Shown: positions 1 to 7,509 of the stretch, piece by piece
How positions within the stretch are numbered: the first letter of the stretch is position 1
Layout: every line of letters begins with the position of its first letter
From: an uncultured Collinsella sp.
GTDB lineage: Bacteria; Actinomycetota; Coriobacteriia; Coriobacteriales; Coriobacteriaceae
DNA: 32,196 nt
Direction of reading: 5' to 3'
Assembly: GCA_900759335.1 (NCBI GenBank)
Contig: CAAEUX010000082.1
Span: 1-32,196 of the forward strand
The notes under the pieces: model-generated
The model's database searches: none
What the model was told of the DNA's origin: nothing
Seen by the model: the letters and a program-made list of their open reading frames with translations, nothing else
Made by a program: the position numbers and the translations under genes

Positions 1-13
1 CCCAATGACCACC

Positions 14-54
14 GCAAAAAAGCGCCGTCGCGGACGCTCATGCGTCCGCGACGG
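14..54 (-). terminator. Rho-independent terminator of the exported amidohydrolase gene
   Basis: A perfect 13-bp inverted repeat (25-37 with 42-54, arm CCGTCGCGGACGC) encloses a 4-nt loop. Read on the minus strand it is followed by a run of six T within the A-tract just left of the stem. It lies about 80 nt past the stop codon of the amidohydrolase gene that ends at 134. Confidence 0.85.
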
Positions 55-133
55 TCTGTGCTAAATCGCGATGACAGCTGGCAACCAAGCGTTCTGCCGA
101 GCAAATCGTCCGTTGTTCACCTCAATCGACCGA

Positions 134-1936
134 TTATCCCTCGTATACGATACGGCCATCGGAGACAGTGAACAGAACCTTGGTATCGGAGATCTTCTTG
201 GGATCGCAATTAAGGATGTCTTGGTCGAGCACCGTGAGGTCGGCGAGCTTGCCCACCTCGAGCGTACCGACTTTATCCTCCATGTAGTTCTCGAAGGCAA
301 CGTTTTTGGTATATGCCTCGAGCGCCTGATATGCCGTGATGGCCTGCTCGGGCCAACGGTACATATCAGTGTCCTCCTCCTCGGGAAACGGGCTGTTGCG
401 CGTAACGGCCACCTCGATCTCCTCGAGCGGCGCATAGCCGGTGACCGGGCCATCGCTCGCACCGGAGATAAAGCAGCCGGCCTCGAGCATGTTCTTGACG
501 GGGTAGAACTTCATGGCGCGATCCTCGCCCACCATGGCGATCTCGAGGTCGCACAAAGAATCGTGATACATCCACAGGAACTGCAGCGCGCACACGATGT
601 CGAGATCGGCGACGCGCTTAATGTCCTCGTCGGTGATTGCGCACACATGCGTCATGGTGTTGCGGCGATCATCGCGCTCGCCGTTCTCCTTGACGCAGCG
701 CTCGTAGGCATCGAGTGTATTGTGGACGGCGCCGTCGCCGATCGCGTGAACATGAATCTGAACACCCTCTTTGTCGAGGGCGGCCACCATGTCGCTGAAC
801 TCCTGCTGGTCCCAGACGGACTCGCCGTGCCAGTTATCGCCCTTACCGGCGGCGGAGGTATATGGCTCGAGCATCACGGCGCTGCCGCCCTCGGTAACGC
901 CATCGGAGTAGATCTTGACCGTACCGGTAGAGATCATGTTGCTATCGAACTTCTTGAGGTCCTTCACGGTTTTAAGGGCCTTTTTAGCCGTCATGCCGGG
1001 CACAATGGTAGGAAGTACTCGCATGCGCAGGTTAAGCTTGCCCTCTTTCTCAAGGTCAGTATAGAACTGGCAATCCTGTGCCGTAGACTCTCCCACGACG
1101 CTTATGTTGGTAATGCCGGTGATGCCGTATTTCGTAGCCACCTGCTGGTACTTGTCGATAGCGTTCTCAAGCTCCTTGTCCGTATGCTTGACGGAGACAA
1201 CCTCCCTCACCATAGTGGCAGCAGAATCGATCAAGTAGCCAGTCGCCTCGCCGTTTGCATCGCGGGTGATGATGCCGCCCGTGGGATTGGGGGTATCGTT
1301 ATCGATGCCCGCAAGCTCGAGCGCACGGCTGTTGACCCACACCGAATGATGGGAAACATCGGTCAGCAAGATGGGCTTATCGGAGCAGATCTCGTCGAGG
1401 ATGGACTTGTTGGGGCCGGGATTGGTGCCATCCTCTTGCTCGAAGGCGTTGATCATGAACGAGCCGCCAACGTAAGCCTCATCGTCAGGATGCTTGGTTA
1501 CAAAATCACTGATCACCTTCTTATACTCATCGATTGTGGTGCTCTTGGTAAGATCGATCTCGTACAGCGCGGTCACCCAGTTGCCCGGAGCGTGGATATG
1601 GCCGTCCATAAAGCCGGGGGTCACCATACCGCCATCAAGATCGATGACGCGCGTGTTGTCATCGATGTACTCGTCAACACCGGAGTCTTCGCCTACATAT
1701 ACGATCTTGTTGCCCGAGACAGCCAGGGCGGCCGCAGTGTCGCCCTCTTTGACCATCGTCTGAATCGTGCCGTTACGAAAGACGATGGATGCCTTATCGG
1801 AACTCGCGCCGCTGGTGCTTCCGGCATTTGAAGAATTGTTGGCGCAACCGGCGGCACCCACCGCAACAGCCGCGGCGCCCAACGTGCTCAGGCCGAGAAA
1901 GCTTCTACGGGAAACGGGGGGGATAGAGGTCTTCAT
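134..1936 (-). CDS. Tat-exported amidohydrolase family 3 (YtcJ-like) lipoprotein
   Basis: A 600-residue metal-dependent amidohydrolase of the Amidohydro_3 group, whose members hydrolyse C-N bonds in amides and N-substituted formamides; the substrate here is unknown. The N-terminus has a twin-arginine motif (SRRSFLG, residues 9-15), an Ala-rich hydrophobic stretch and a Cys at 31 after AAG, so export by Tat and lipid anchoring are likely. Metal-ligand motif HIH is at 113-115. Family landmarks HHSVWVNSRAL, HVHAIGDGAV and GASDGPV follow, and the C-terminus has the usual GTLEVGKLADLTVLD segment. ATG at 1936 is preferred because AAAGGTGGG sits just upstream; a GTG three codons earlier would overlap that site. 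A membrane LuxR-type regulator lies directly upstream on the same strand, which suggests local control. Confidence 0.85.
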   Translation of the reverse strand: MKTSIPPVSRRSFLGLSTLGAAAVAVGAAGCANNSSNAGSTSGASSDKASIVFRNGTIQTMVKEGDTAAALAVSGNKIVYVGEDSGVDEYIDDNTRVIDLDGGMVTPGFMDGHIHAPGNWVTALYEIDLTKSTTIDEYKKVISDFVTKHPDDEAYVGGSFMINAFEQEDGTNPGPNKSILDEICSDKPILLTDVSHHSVWVNSRALELAGIDNDTPNPTGGIITRDANGEATGYLIDSAATMVREVVSVKHTDKELENAIDKYQQVATKYGITGITNISVVGESTAQDCQFYTDLEKEGKLNLRMRVLPTIVPGMTAKKALKTVKDLKKFDSNMISTGTVKIYSDGVTEGGSAVMLEPYTSAAGKGDNWHGESVWDQQEFSDMVAALDKEGVQIHVHAIGDGAVHNTLDAYERCVKENGERDDRRNTMTHVCAITDEDIKRVADLDIVCALQFLWMYHDSLCDLEIAMVGEDRAMKFYPVKNMLEAGCFISGASDGPVTGYAPLEEIEVAVTRNSPFPEEEDTDMYRWPEQAITAYQALEAYTKNVAFENYMEDKVGTLEVGKLADLTVLDQDILNCDPKKISDTKVLFTVSDGRIVYEG

Positions 1937-2004
1937 ATAACCCACCTTTCTGTTGACATCGCCGCGCTTTCGCGACGCTTGCTATCACCTGAATAGCACC
2001 CCCG

Positions 2005-2020
2005 GGTATAAACTTGTCTG
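2005..2020. promoter_or_regulatory. Candidate shared regulator site, copy 1
   Basis: GGTATAAACTTGTCTG lies between the membrane LuxR gene and the amidohydrolase gene it probably controls. It resembles sites at 10769-10782 and 18457-18470, each upstream of the gene cluster next to another paralogue of the same regulator family. Assignment as a binding site is inference from three loosely matching copies. Confidence 0.3.
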
Positions 2021-2074
2021 CACAAACGGGGTTATTGCCGTAAGCGGAGGCTTATATCCCCTATAACCCTGCCT

Positions 2075-3037
2075 TTAACCTGCCCAAAAGCTCTGAAGAA
2101 GCTCGGATCGCGATGAGACACCGCATTTACGGAATATCGTGTGAACATGCGATTTGACCGTGCCGACAGAGATAAATAAATCATTCGCTATGGCGCGGTT
2201 ATCCTGGCCATCGAGCAGAAGGTCGAGCACTTCGCGTTCACGCGCGGAGATATCGTGCTGGTCGCAGAATGCCGAGAAGCGGACCTCCGCAATCTGCTTG
2301 GCAGAGGTGCCAGACGTTGTGGGCGGAGCAGAAAAGCGCAACGACAAGATCCGCGACGCCGCACGAATGGTATATATCGCGGCCACCACGCTCATGATGT
2401 TCTCTGGGATGTTTCTGCCGTAGGCAAAATACAGGTAATCGATGACTTCGATCCGCCCAATATTCAGCCCGAGAACGCGTACATCCTCGATCAGAACAAA
2501 CGCCGTCAACACAGCCATCACAATAAGAAACCTGCCGTAGCGTGCATAGAAGCTCTTTCGCGCCAACGGCTTGCTTTTGCGGTAGCAGACGAAAATCATG
2601 CCAAACGCCACGAACATGAACAAAGAGCGCAACGCATAAAAGGCGAGTTGTTTGATTGAATCGGGCTGCAACACAAGCGACATGGCCTCGAAAGCAGAAA
2701 AGGCGATGCAGGGCACGAGCATGTGAAGCCGGCTCGTCTTGTTTACGATCGCCAATGCAAATGCCCACATGCTCGCCATGATTCCAATCGATAGGACGAG
2801 TTTCGTTATGGGGTGAGTCATGGGAAATTGGCTGCTGAGGATATCTGTCATCATCTTACGGCCCTGATACTCATCGAGGAATACGATGGCGCTTTCGAGC
2901 ATGTCGAAGAAAAAGAAGGCCGAGACCGTCAAGTAGCTTGTTCGATGTGAGACGAGGTACGTGCATACCGATACGCACACCGCCACCATGCAAACCAAGA
3001 CGAACGTGATTCCGTAGAAGAAGTAGAACGCGCTCAC
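2075..3037 (-). CDS. Membrane-anchored LuxR-type transcriptional regulator (paralogue 1)
   Basis: A 320-residue protein. Roughly the first 230 residues form about seven hydrophobic segments, followed by a linker and a C-terminal LuxR/GerE helix-turn-helix (AREREVLDLLL, then ANDLFISVGTVKSHVH). It is a paralogue of the proteins at 10867-11859 and 18601-19566. All three share an early [FL]xxEY element, an acidic ED pair in a late membrane helix (VLIEDVRVLG here) and a RNxxEN motif (GRNIPEN here) before the last helix. Such one-component regulators probably sense a small molecule in or near the membrane and control adjacent genes. GTG at 3037 is chosen because AAAGG lies 7 nt upstream. The exported amidohydrolase follows 138 nt downstream on the same strand and is the likely target. 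The ligand is unknown. Confidence 0.8.
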   Translation of the reverse strand: MSAFYFFYGITFVLVCMVAVCVSVCTYLVSHRTSYLTVSAFFFFDMLESAIVFLDEYQGRKMMTDILSSQFPMTHPITKLVLSIGIMASMWAFALAIVNKTSRLHMLVPCIAFSAFEAMSLVLQPDSIKQLAFYALRSLFMFVAFGMIFVCYRKSKPLARKSFYARYGRFLIVMAVLTAFVLIEDVRVLGLNIGRIEVIDYLYFAYGRNIPENIMSVVAAIYTIRAASRILSLRFSAPPTTSGTSAKQIAEVRFSAFCDQHDISAREREVLDLLLDGQDNRAIANDLFISVGTVKSHVHTIFRKCGVSSRSELLQSFWAG

Positions 3038-3186
3038 TACCGGGCCTTTCGCTTATTGATATGTGCTGCGGATAAACTTTACGCCAAAGACATGCAGGTC
3101 GCTGCCTTCAGTGCAAAATCCAACTAAAGAAAGGAGGGTGGAAGACGCATATCCCCCACCCCAGCGCATGGGCGAAACTAGCCAGA

Positions 3187-3254
3187 ATGAGAGTGGATAA
3201 TCTCCCGTTTTTGGCCTATACCAGCACTAAAAGTGGGAGATTACCCACTCTCAT
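3187..3254. repeat. Long intergenic inverted repeat, 20-bp arms
   Basis: Arms at 3187-3206 and 3235-3254 match at 19 of 20 positions when one is reverse complemented (core GAGAGTGGRTAATCTCCC), around a 28-nt centre. There is no T-run, so it is not an ordinary terminator. It lies in the 365-nt gene-free stretch 3038-3402 between the divergent LuxR and GNAT genes. Nothing else in that stretch was recognised apart from the ribosome binding site of the acetyltransferase. Confidence 0.75.
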
Positions 3255-3402
3255 CGAGCAAGTGTCCGAAAATCCACCCTCATTCCTTCTTAGGGCCCTC
3301 CGTCCCCGAGGAATCGAGGCTCGTCTGCCGAATGGTCGATGCGGCAGTCCTGCGTCCATGTCACACTCATAGATGGCCTGACCCAACTTGGAAGGAGCCT
3401 CC

Positions 3403-4053
3403 ATGAGCCTTGACAACGTAACGCTTCGCGCCGCCACGCTTGATGACCTAACCGGCATCGCCGCCATCTACAACCAGCTGTGGTGCAATACGCTGCGCAA
3501 CCGCGGCGACGTCGAAGCTGCCGATTTCTGCGCCCGCTTCAATATTGCCATGCAGCTGCAGCGCTCCCCCATCGCGCTCGTTGCCGAGGCCGAGGGCCGT
3601 ATCATCGCCGCTTGCTGCATCGGCATCTTCGAGGACGGCAAGCCACGCACCAATCCCACGTGGGAGCCCTGCTACGACGAGATGCTTGCCCGGGCAACCG
3701 AGATGGCAAAGACCGCCGATGCCAAGCTCGAGGGCTCGCTCTTCGGCGATAGTCGTGAAAAGGCCACGGCCGACCGCTTTGCCGCCACGGGCAACGAGTA
3801 TGCCCAGGGCCAGCTCAACCTGATCATCATTGTTCCCGAGTGGCAGGGCAAGGGACTCGGCCGCGCACTCATCGACCTTTCGCGCGACGAGCTCGCCAAG
3901 GCAGGCTGCACCAAGTTCTTCCTGATGAGCGACTGCAACTCCGATTGGCAGTTCTACGAGCACCTCAACATGAAGCGCATCCTAGAGGATCACAGCCAAG
4001 ACACCGGCGACGGCTTTATCGTCTACATGTACGGAGGCGACACGCAGGATTAG
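3403..4053 (+). CDS. GNAT-family N-acetyltransferase
   Basis: A 216-residue acetyltransferase of the GCN5-related family, which transfers an acetyl group from acetyl-CoA to an amine. The acetyl-CoA binding motif A is clear at about residues 146-155 (EWQGKGLGRAL), followed by a typical FLMSDCNSDWQFYEHLNM segment. Residues 10-60 carry the usual start of the fold (LRAATLDDLTGIAAIYNQLW). ATG at 3403 is preferred because GAAGGAG lies 5 nt upstream; a TTG 15 nt earlier would include that site in the coding region. It stands alone on the plus strand between minus-strand genes. The substrate cannot be told from the sequence. Confidence 0.85.
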   Translation: MSLDNVTLRAATLDDLTGIAAIYNQLWCNTLRNRGDVEAADFCARFNIAMQLQRSPIALVAEAEGRIIAACCIGIFEDGKPRTNPTWEPCYDEMLARATEMAKTADAKLEGSLFGDSREKATADRFAATGNEYAQGQLNLIIIVPEWQGKGLGRALIDLSRDELAKAGCTKFFLMSDCNSDWQFYEHLNMKRILEDHSQDTGDGFIVYMYGGDTQD

Positions 4054-4098
4054 CCTGTGTGCCGCCTCACGGGCTTTCTCCAAGACAGCCCAAAGCAA

Positions 4099-4806
4099 TC
4101 AGCCAAGACGAGCTAACAGAGCGCGCTCTCCTCGGCGGTAGGGGCATTCGTGCTGCGAAGCGTGGTATAGATGAGCAGCACGCGGGCACACAACCGTCTC
4201 GGATAGATACCGGTCGAGCAGGCGCGCCCATGTGCGTGCGTCAAGGCGCTCCTCCGCCCTGCCATACAACGATCGACGGAAAGCCTCGCCCATAAGGCCG
4301 CCAAAATCATCGAGCTCGAGAGCGTACTCCGGGATAACATATCCGACCAAAGTCCTTATAAACGGGCTGTGCCCATTGCACGCGCAGCTGTTCAGAGACG
4401 GTGCAGGCGGAATGTCGTCGTCATCCAGGTCAAAAATATCCAAGTCCAGCTCGCCAGAAGCGTATGGGTGTATTCCGCGATTGAGCATCTTAAAGATGTG
4501 GACCGCAAGTCCAAAGTCATCCGTCTGAGGCGTAAACACCGGGGCATTCGTGGCGGCTGCCAGGCTCTCGAAATCGCTGACGCCAGTTGTCTCCATGAGC
4601 TTGAGCACCTCCGGTGCGATATATCCTGGTGCTGCACAGGTGGTTTGGTAGCTCACATCTGAAAGTGTGAAAGCATACGAATCGGTGTCAAGTAGCATCA
4701 GGCTGCCCCTCTCCCCCACAAGGATGTTGCGAGGATTCCAGTCATCCACGGTGATGCCGATGTCATGGAGCCCCGAGGTAAGCTTGCACAGATCGCCAAG
4801 ACCCAA
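4099..4806 (-). pseudogene. 3' remnant of a protein-kinase-like gene (C-lobe plus zinc motif)
   Basis: The translated segment resembles the C-lobe of bacterial kinase-like proteins that carry a zinc or DNA-binding tail (COG4248-type). It has a catalytic-loop-like VDDWNPRNILV, a DFG-equivalent LLDTDSY, an APGYIAPEVL activation-segment end and the helix DDFGLAVHIFKMLNRGIHPYA. The C-terminus CPRAAHLYHASQHECPYR looks like a Cys/His zinc site in which the last Cys has become Arg. The glycine-rich N-lobe is missing and the only nearby start, a TTG at 4806, has no well-spaced ribosome binding site. Upstream, an overlapping frame holds an unrelated N-terminal domain. This suggests a gene that lost its 5' half by deletion or frameshift. 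A functional truncated protein is possible but less likely. Confidence 0.6.
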
Positions 4807-5180
4807 TCGAGCGCCAATGCCCCCACCGGTGCCGCGCTCAGAATCGGCGCAGCCGCACGCTCCATCTTGGCGAGATTTGTATAGAGTCGGGTGACCGACT
4901 GTTTGTATCCCTTGGCATAATTTGGCACCAGCAGGACTTTGTCACCATGACGGCAGTAGTGCACACCGCCTAGGAAGTGGATGAGTTCGGGGCAGTCACA
5001 GCGTAGGAGCTCCACGAGCGCCTTGATGGTATCCATGCCCGCACGCGCCGAAACCTCGCAGCCCTTCTGCCCGTTGAGTACGCACTCGAGTAGCGTATCG
5101 TATGCGCGCTGGGCTTCGGGGGCCAGGTGTGCCCTGTTAAACATGCCCCCGGGTCGCACGTTTCCCTTCGAGTCGATCAT
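4698..5180 (-). pseudogene. 5' fragment of a probable transglutaminase-like protein gene
   Basis: Translation from the ATG at 5180 (GGGGG six nt upstream) gives a start resembling the N-terminal helical domain found before the catalytic core in bacterial transglutaminase-like proteins: LAPEAQRAYDTLLECVLNGQ, then CPELIHFLGG and a strand with VLLVPNYAKGY. After about residue 120 the frame runs into sequence that codes for the kinase-like remnant in another frame, and it ends at 4698 without any Cys-His-Asp catalytic core. I read it as the broken 5' end of one gene joined to the 3' end of another. The family assignment is from memory of the pattern and is tentative. Confidence 0.4.
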
Positions 5181-5264
5181 ACAAGCCCCCAATCTGTTTG
5201 GTTTTCCCAGATTGTGAGCCCGCACACCCAAGCCGCACGGCCCGCCGTTCAGCTGAAACCACCA

Positions 5265-5302
5265 CACAAAAAGTCCGCCGACCATTGAAGTCGGCGGACT
5301 TT
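5265..5302 (-). terminator. Rho-independent terminator of the first agmatine deiminase gene
   Basis: A perfect 13-bp inverted repeat (5270-5282 with 5290-5302, arm AAAGTCCGCCGAC) has a 7-nt loop. On the minus strand it runs into a T-rich tail. It lies about 40 nt past the agmatine deiminase stop at 5341. Confidence 0.85.
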
Positions 5303-5340
5303 CGTGTGCGGACAATCAAGCCCTGTTCACCATGGAACTA

Positions 5341-6462
5341 CTATTTACAGCGCGCCTTGGGCTGCTGCTGGGTGATGCAGTGAATGTTGCCGCCGCCGTA
5401 AATAACCTCGCGGGTCATGATACCGATGACTTCGCGGTCCGGATAAGCAGCCTGGATATCCTTGAGCGCCTGGGCGTCGTTAGGGTCACCGAACTGCGGC
5501 ACAAGCACCGCTCCGTTGATGGGCAGGAAATTGAGATAGCTCGGCTCGAAGGCGTCCTCGGGGGTACGCGGCAGCACGCCCTCGACGGGATCAATCGTGC
5601 TGGCCTCCTCTTCGGTCATATATACCGAGGTCGCAGGCATGATTACCTTGTGGACCTTGAGTTTGCGGCCACGGGCATCCGTCGTCTCGGAAAGCGTCTT
5701 ATACGCCTCCTGGCACTCCTTGTAGAACTTATGGTTGGGATCATCGGTCCACATGCAGCAGACTTCGCCGGGTGCACTAAAGCATGCGACGTCGTCCACA
5801 TGACCGTTCGTTTCGTACGGATCGATACCGTCCTTGATCCAGATAACTTTCTCGATACCGAGGTACTCAGAGAGCTTCTTCTCAATCTGCTCCTTGGTGT
5901 ACTGCGGGTTGCGGTCCTCGTTGAGCAGACACATCTCGGTGGTCACGACGGTGCCTTGACCATCACAGTTGAACGAGCCACCCTCGAGGATGTAATCCTC
6001 GGGACGATAACGGTTAACCTGCTCAAGCTGTGCCACCTGCAGGCCAATGGAAGCGTCCTTGTCCCACGGGAAGTACAGGCCGTCAATGAAACCGCCGTAA
6101 GCATTAAAGTGGAAGTGCGAAAGGGCAACCTCACCATTGTCATTAACGAGGAACGCCGGGCCAGGGTCGCGAATCCAGCTGTCGTTGTACTCCATGTGGA
6201 TAACGCGCACGTTCTCAACGCCGTCGAAGATCTCGCACACCGCGGGGAAGTCTTCGGTGTTGACGCCCACAGTGATGGGCTGAAAGCGTGCAACGGTCTT
6301 GATGATCTCGGTGAAGACCTTCTGCGCCGGCTTGGCGCCGCAGCGCCACACGTCGGAGCGGTGCGGCCACAGAATCCAGGTGCGCTCCTGCTCCTCATAC
6401 TCGCCGGGCATATAGAACCCGTCCTTCTTAGGCGTGGACTCACTCTCGTAGATAGTCTTCAT
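5341..6462 (-). CDS. aguA: Agmatine deiminase, copy 1
   Basis: A 373-residue cytosolic agmatine deiminase (peptidyl-arginine deiminase family) that hydrolyses agmatine to N-carbamoylputrescine and ammonia. Family motifs are present in order: MPGEYEEQERTWILWPHR near the start, NDSWIRDPGPAF, FHFNAYGG, EGGSFNCDGQGT, NGHVDDVACF and the C-terminal GGGNIHCITQQ with the catalytic Cys at about 362. The length is normal for the family. ATG at 6462 is chosen because AAGGAG sits 6 nt upstream; the frame stays open further upstream but has no better site. It is transcribed alone and ends at a strong terminator. A soluble LuxR-type regulator is divergent from it. A second, longer agmatine deiminase lies at 14133-15338, so this copy may serve a different signal or a related guanidino substrate. 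Confidence 0.93.
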   Translation of the reverse strand: MKTIYESESTPKKDGFYMPGEYEEQERTWILWPHRSDVWRCGAKPAQKVFTEIIKTVARFQPITVGVNTEDFPAVCEIFDGVENVRVIHMEYNDSWIRDPGPAFLVNDNGEVALSHFHFNAYGGFIDGLYFPWDKDASIGLQVAQLEQVNRYRPEDYILEGGSFNCDGQGTVVTTEMCLLNEDRNPQYTKEQIEKKLSEYLGIEKVIWIKDGIDPYETNGHVDDVACFSAPGEVCCMWTDDPNHKFYKECQEAYKTLSETTDARGRKLKVHKVIMPATSVYMTEEEASTIDPVEGVLPRTPEDAFEPSYLNFLPINGAVLVPQFGDPNDAQALKDIQAAYPDREVIGIMTREVIYGGGNIHCITQQQPKARCK

Positions 6463-6475
6463 TTCAAGCTCCTTG

Positions 6476-6523
6476 ATCTCGGTGCTTTTGCTTGACGAGA
6501 CCATAATGCAGCCGCACCGAGAT
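6476..6523 (-). promoter_or_regulatory. Palindrome overlapping the aguA (copy 1) promoter and leader
   Basis: A perfect 10-bp inverted repeat (ATCTCGGTGC at 6476-6485, GCACCGAGAT at 6514-6523) spans a 28-nt centre directly upstream of the AAGGAG ribosome binding site. On the minus strand TTGAGG and CATTAT, 17 nt apart, form a plausible sigma-70-type promoter, and one arm lies between the two boxes. It could be an operator for the divergent LuxR-type regulator or a leader hairpin. Confidence 0.45.
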
Positions 6524-6640
6524 GTCCTCAATGGTCCCTCGAGCCCCTTTCAGCGACCGCCGGTATACCATTCGCTGACCTAAAGTTCTATTCAGGCCGA
6601 GAACATGACATACTGGGTTCCACAATGGAAAGGACGCCCT

Positions 6641-7444
6641 ATGCCCCCATGCAATAAACAGCAGACTATTGAGCTGGACAGTACGACCTGGACCGCTCTC
6701 AACGAGCTCGCGCTTGCAATCCACGCATCACACGGTGTTGATAAGCTGCAAAAGGAGACACTCGAGGGAACGATAGGACTCGTGCCCCATCGGATCGCCA
6801 TGTTCGACCTGATCGAGGCGGCGGGCAGCGATGTCCCACGCTACGTCCACCCCGTAAGCAGCGGAATGGACGACCGCGCACTGAGCGACTACTACAACCG
6901 CTACGCCGCGATGGACTATACAACATGGTGTTTTGACCTACATAAGGTCGGTGTCTACCGCGACCTCGACCTCGTCGACGTCGAGCGACGCGATGCCACG
7001 CCCATCTATCGCAAATGGATGGAACCCCAGGGCGTCTACTTTGGCTGTACGGCCACGCTCGCGCACAACGACAGCCCGCTGGGAAGCATCACCCTGTTTC
7101 GTGAACGCACGGCCGGAGACTTCACCGACACCGAGCTCGCAATCCTGCTCGAAGTCGCTCGGCACGCGAGCCTCGCGCTCGCCAACCTCTATCCTCGGGG
7201 CATTAAACTCACCCAGACAGAAGACACAAACCAGCTGAATGCTTTCATTGCAGAACACGATATCCAACCGCGCGAAGCCGAAGTCATGCGGCTCATGCTC
7301 GACGGCAAAACGAACAAACAGATGGCAAACGAGCTATTCATAAGCGAGTCAACCGTCAAGAAGCACGTCAACGCCATCTATCGCAAGCTCGGCGTCAGCA
7401 ACCGCCTGGGCCTCATGACTGCCACGCAAAACATCCCGCGATAA
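6641..7444 (+). CDS. Soluble LuxR-family transcriptional regulator with GAF-like sensor
   Basis: A 267-residue regulator without membrane segments. Residues about 20-185 look like a GAF/autoinducer-type sensor domain (YYNRYAAMDYTTWCFDLHK, GCTATLAHNDSPLGSITLFR, FTDTELAILLEVARHASLAL). The C-terminus is a LuxR/GerE helix-turn-helix (QPREAEVMRLMLDGKTNKQM, then ANELFISESTVKKHV). ATG at 6641 is chosen because GGAAAGGA lies 6 nt upstream; an earlier ATG at 6605 has no such site. It is divergent from the first agmatine deiminase, whose promoter carries a 10-bp-arm palindrome, so it probably controls that gene and may sense agmatine or a related polyamine. That role is inference. Confidence 0.82.
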   Translation: MPPCNKQQTIELDSTTWTALNELALAIHASHGVDKLQKETLEGTIGLVPHRIAMFDLIEAAGSDVPRYVHPVSSGMDDRALSDYYNRYAAMDYTTWCFDLHKVGVYRDLDLVDVERRDATPIYRKWMEPQGVYFGCTATLAHNDSPLGSITLFRERTAGDFTDTELAILLEVARHASLALANLYPRGIKLTQTEDTNQLNAFIAEHDIQPREAEVMRLMLDGKTNKQMANELFISESTVKKHVNAIYRKLGVSNRLGLMTATQNIPR

Positions 7445-7445
7445 A

Positions 7446-7477
7446 AAAGGGCGCCCTCCATGTGGAGAACGCCCTTT
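7446..7477. terminator. Bidirectional terminator between convergent LuxR and MATE genes
   Basis: AAAGGGCG at 7446-7453 pairs with CGCCCTTT at 7470-7477, and an inner CTCC/GGAG stem continues it after a 2-nt internal loop. The minus-strand reading ends in six T; the plus-strand reading ends in TTTGATTT. It can end both convergent transcripts. Confidence 0.8.
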
Positions 7478-7509
7478 GATTTCGCCGTTGAACGAGGAGC
7501 GGCCCTAGA

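Noticed and set aside
71..1831. Long plus-strand open frame opposite the exported amidohydrolase gene
   Set aside because: It is a mirror of the minus-strand codons in high-GC DNA; its translation has no recognisable domain, and the minus strand encodes a clear amidohydrolase.
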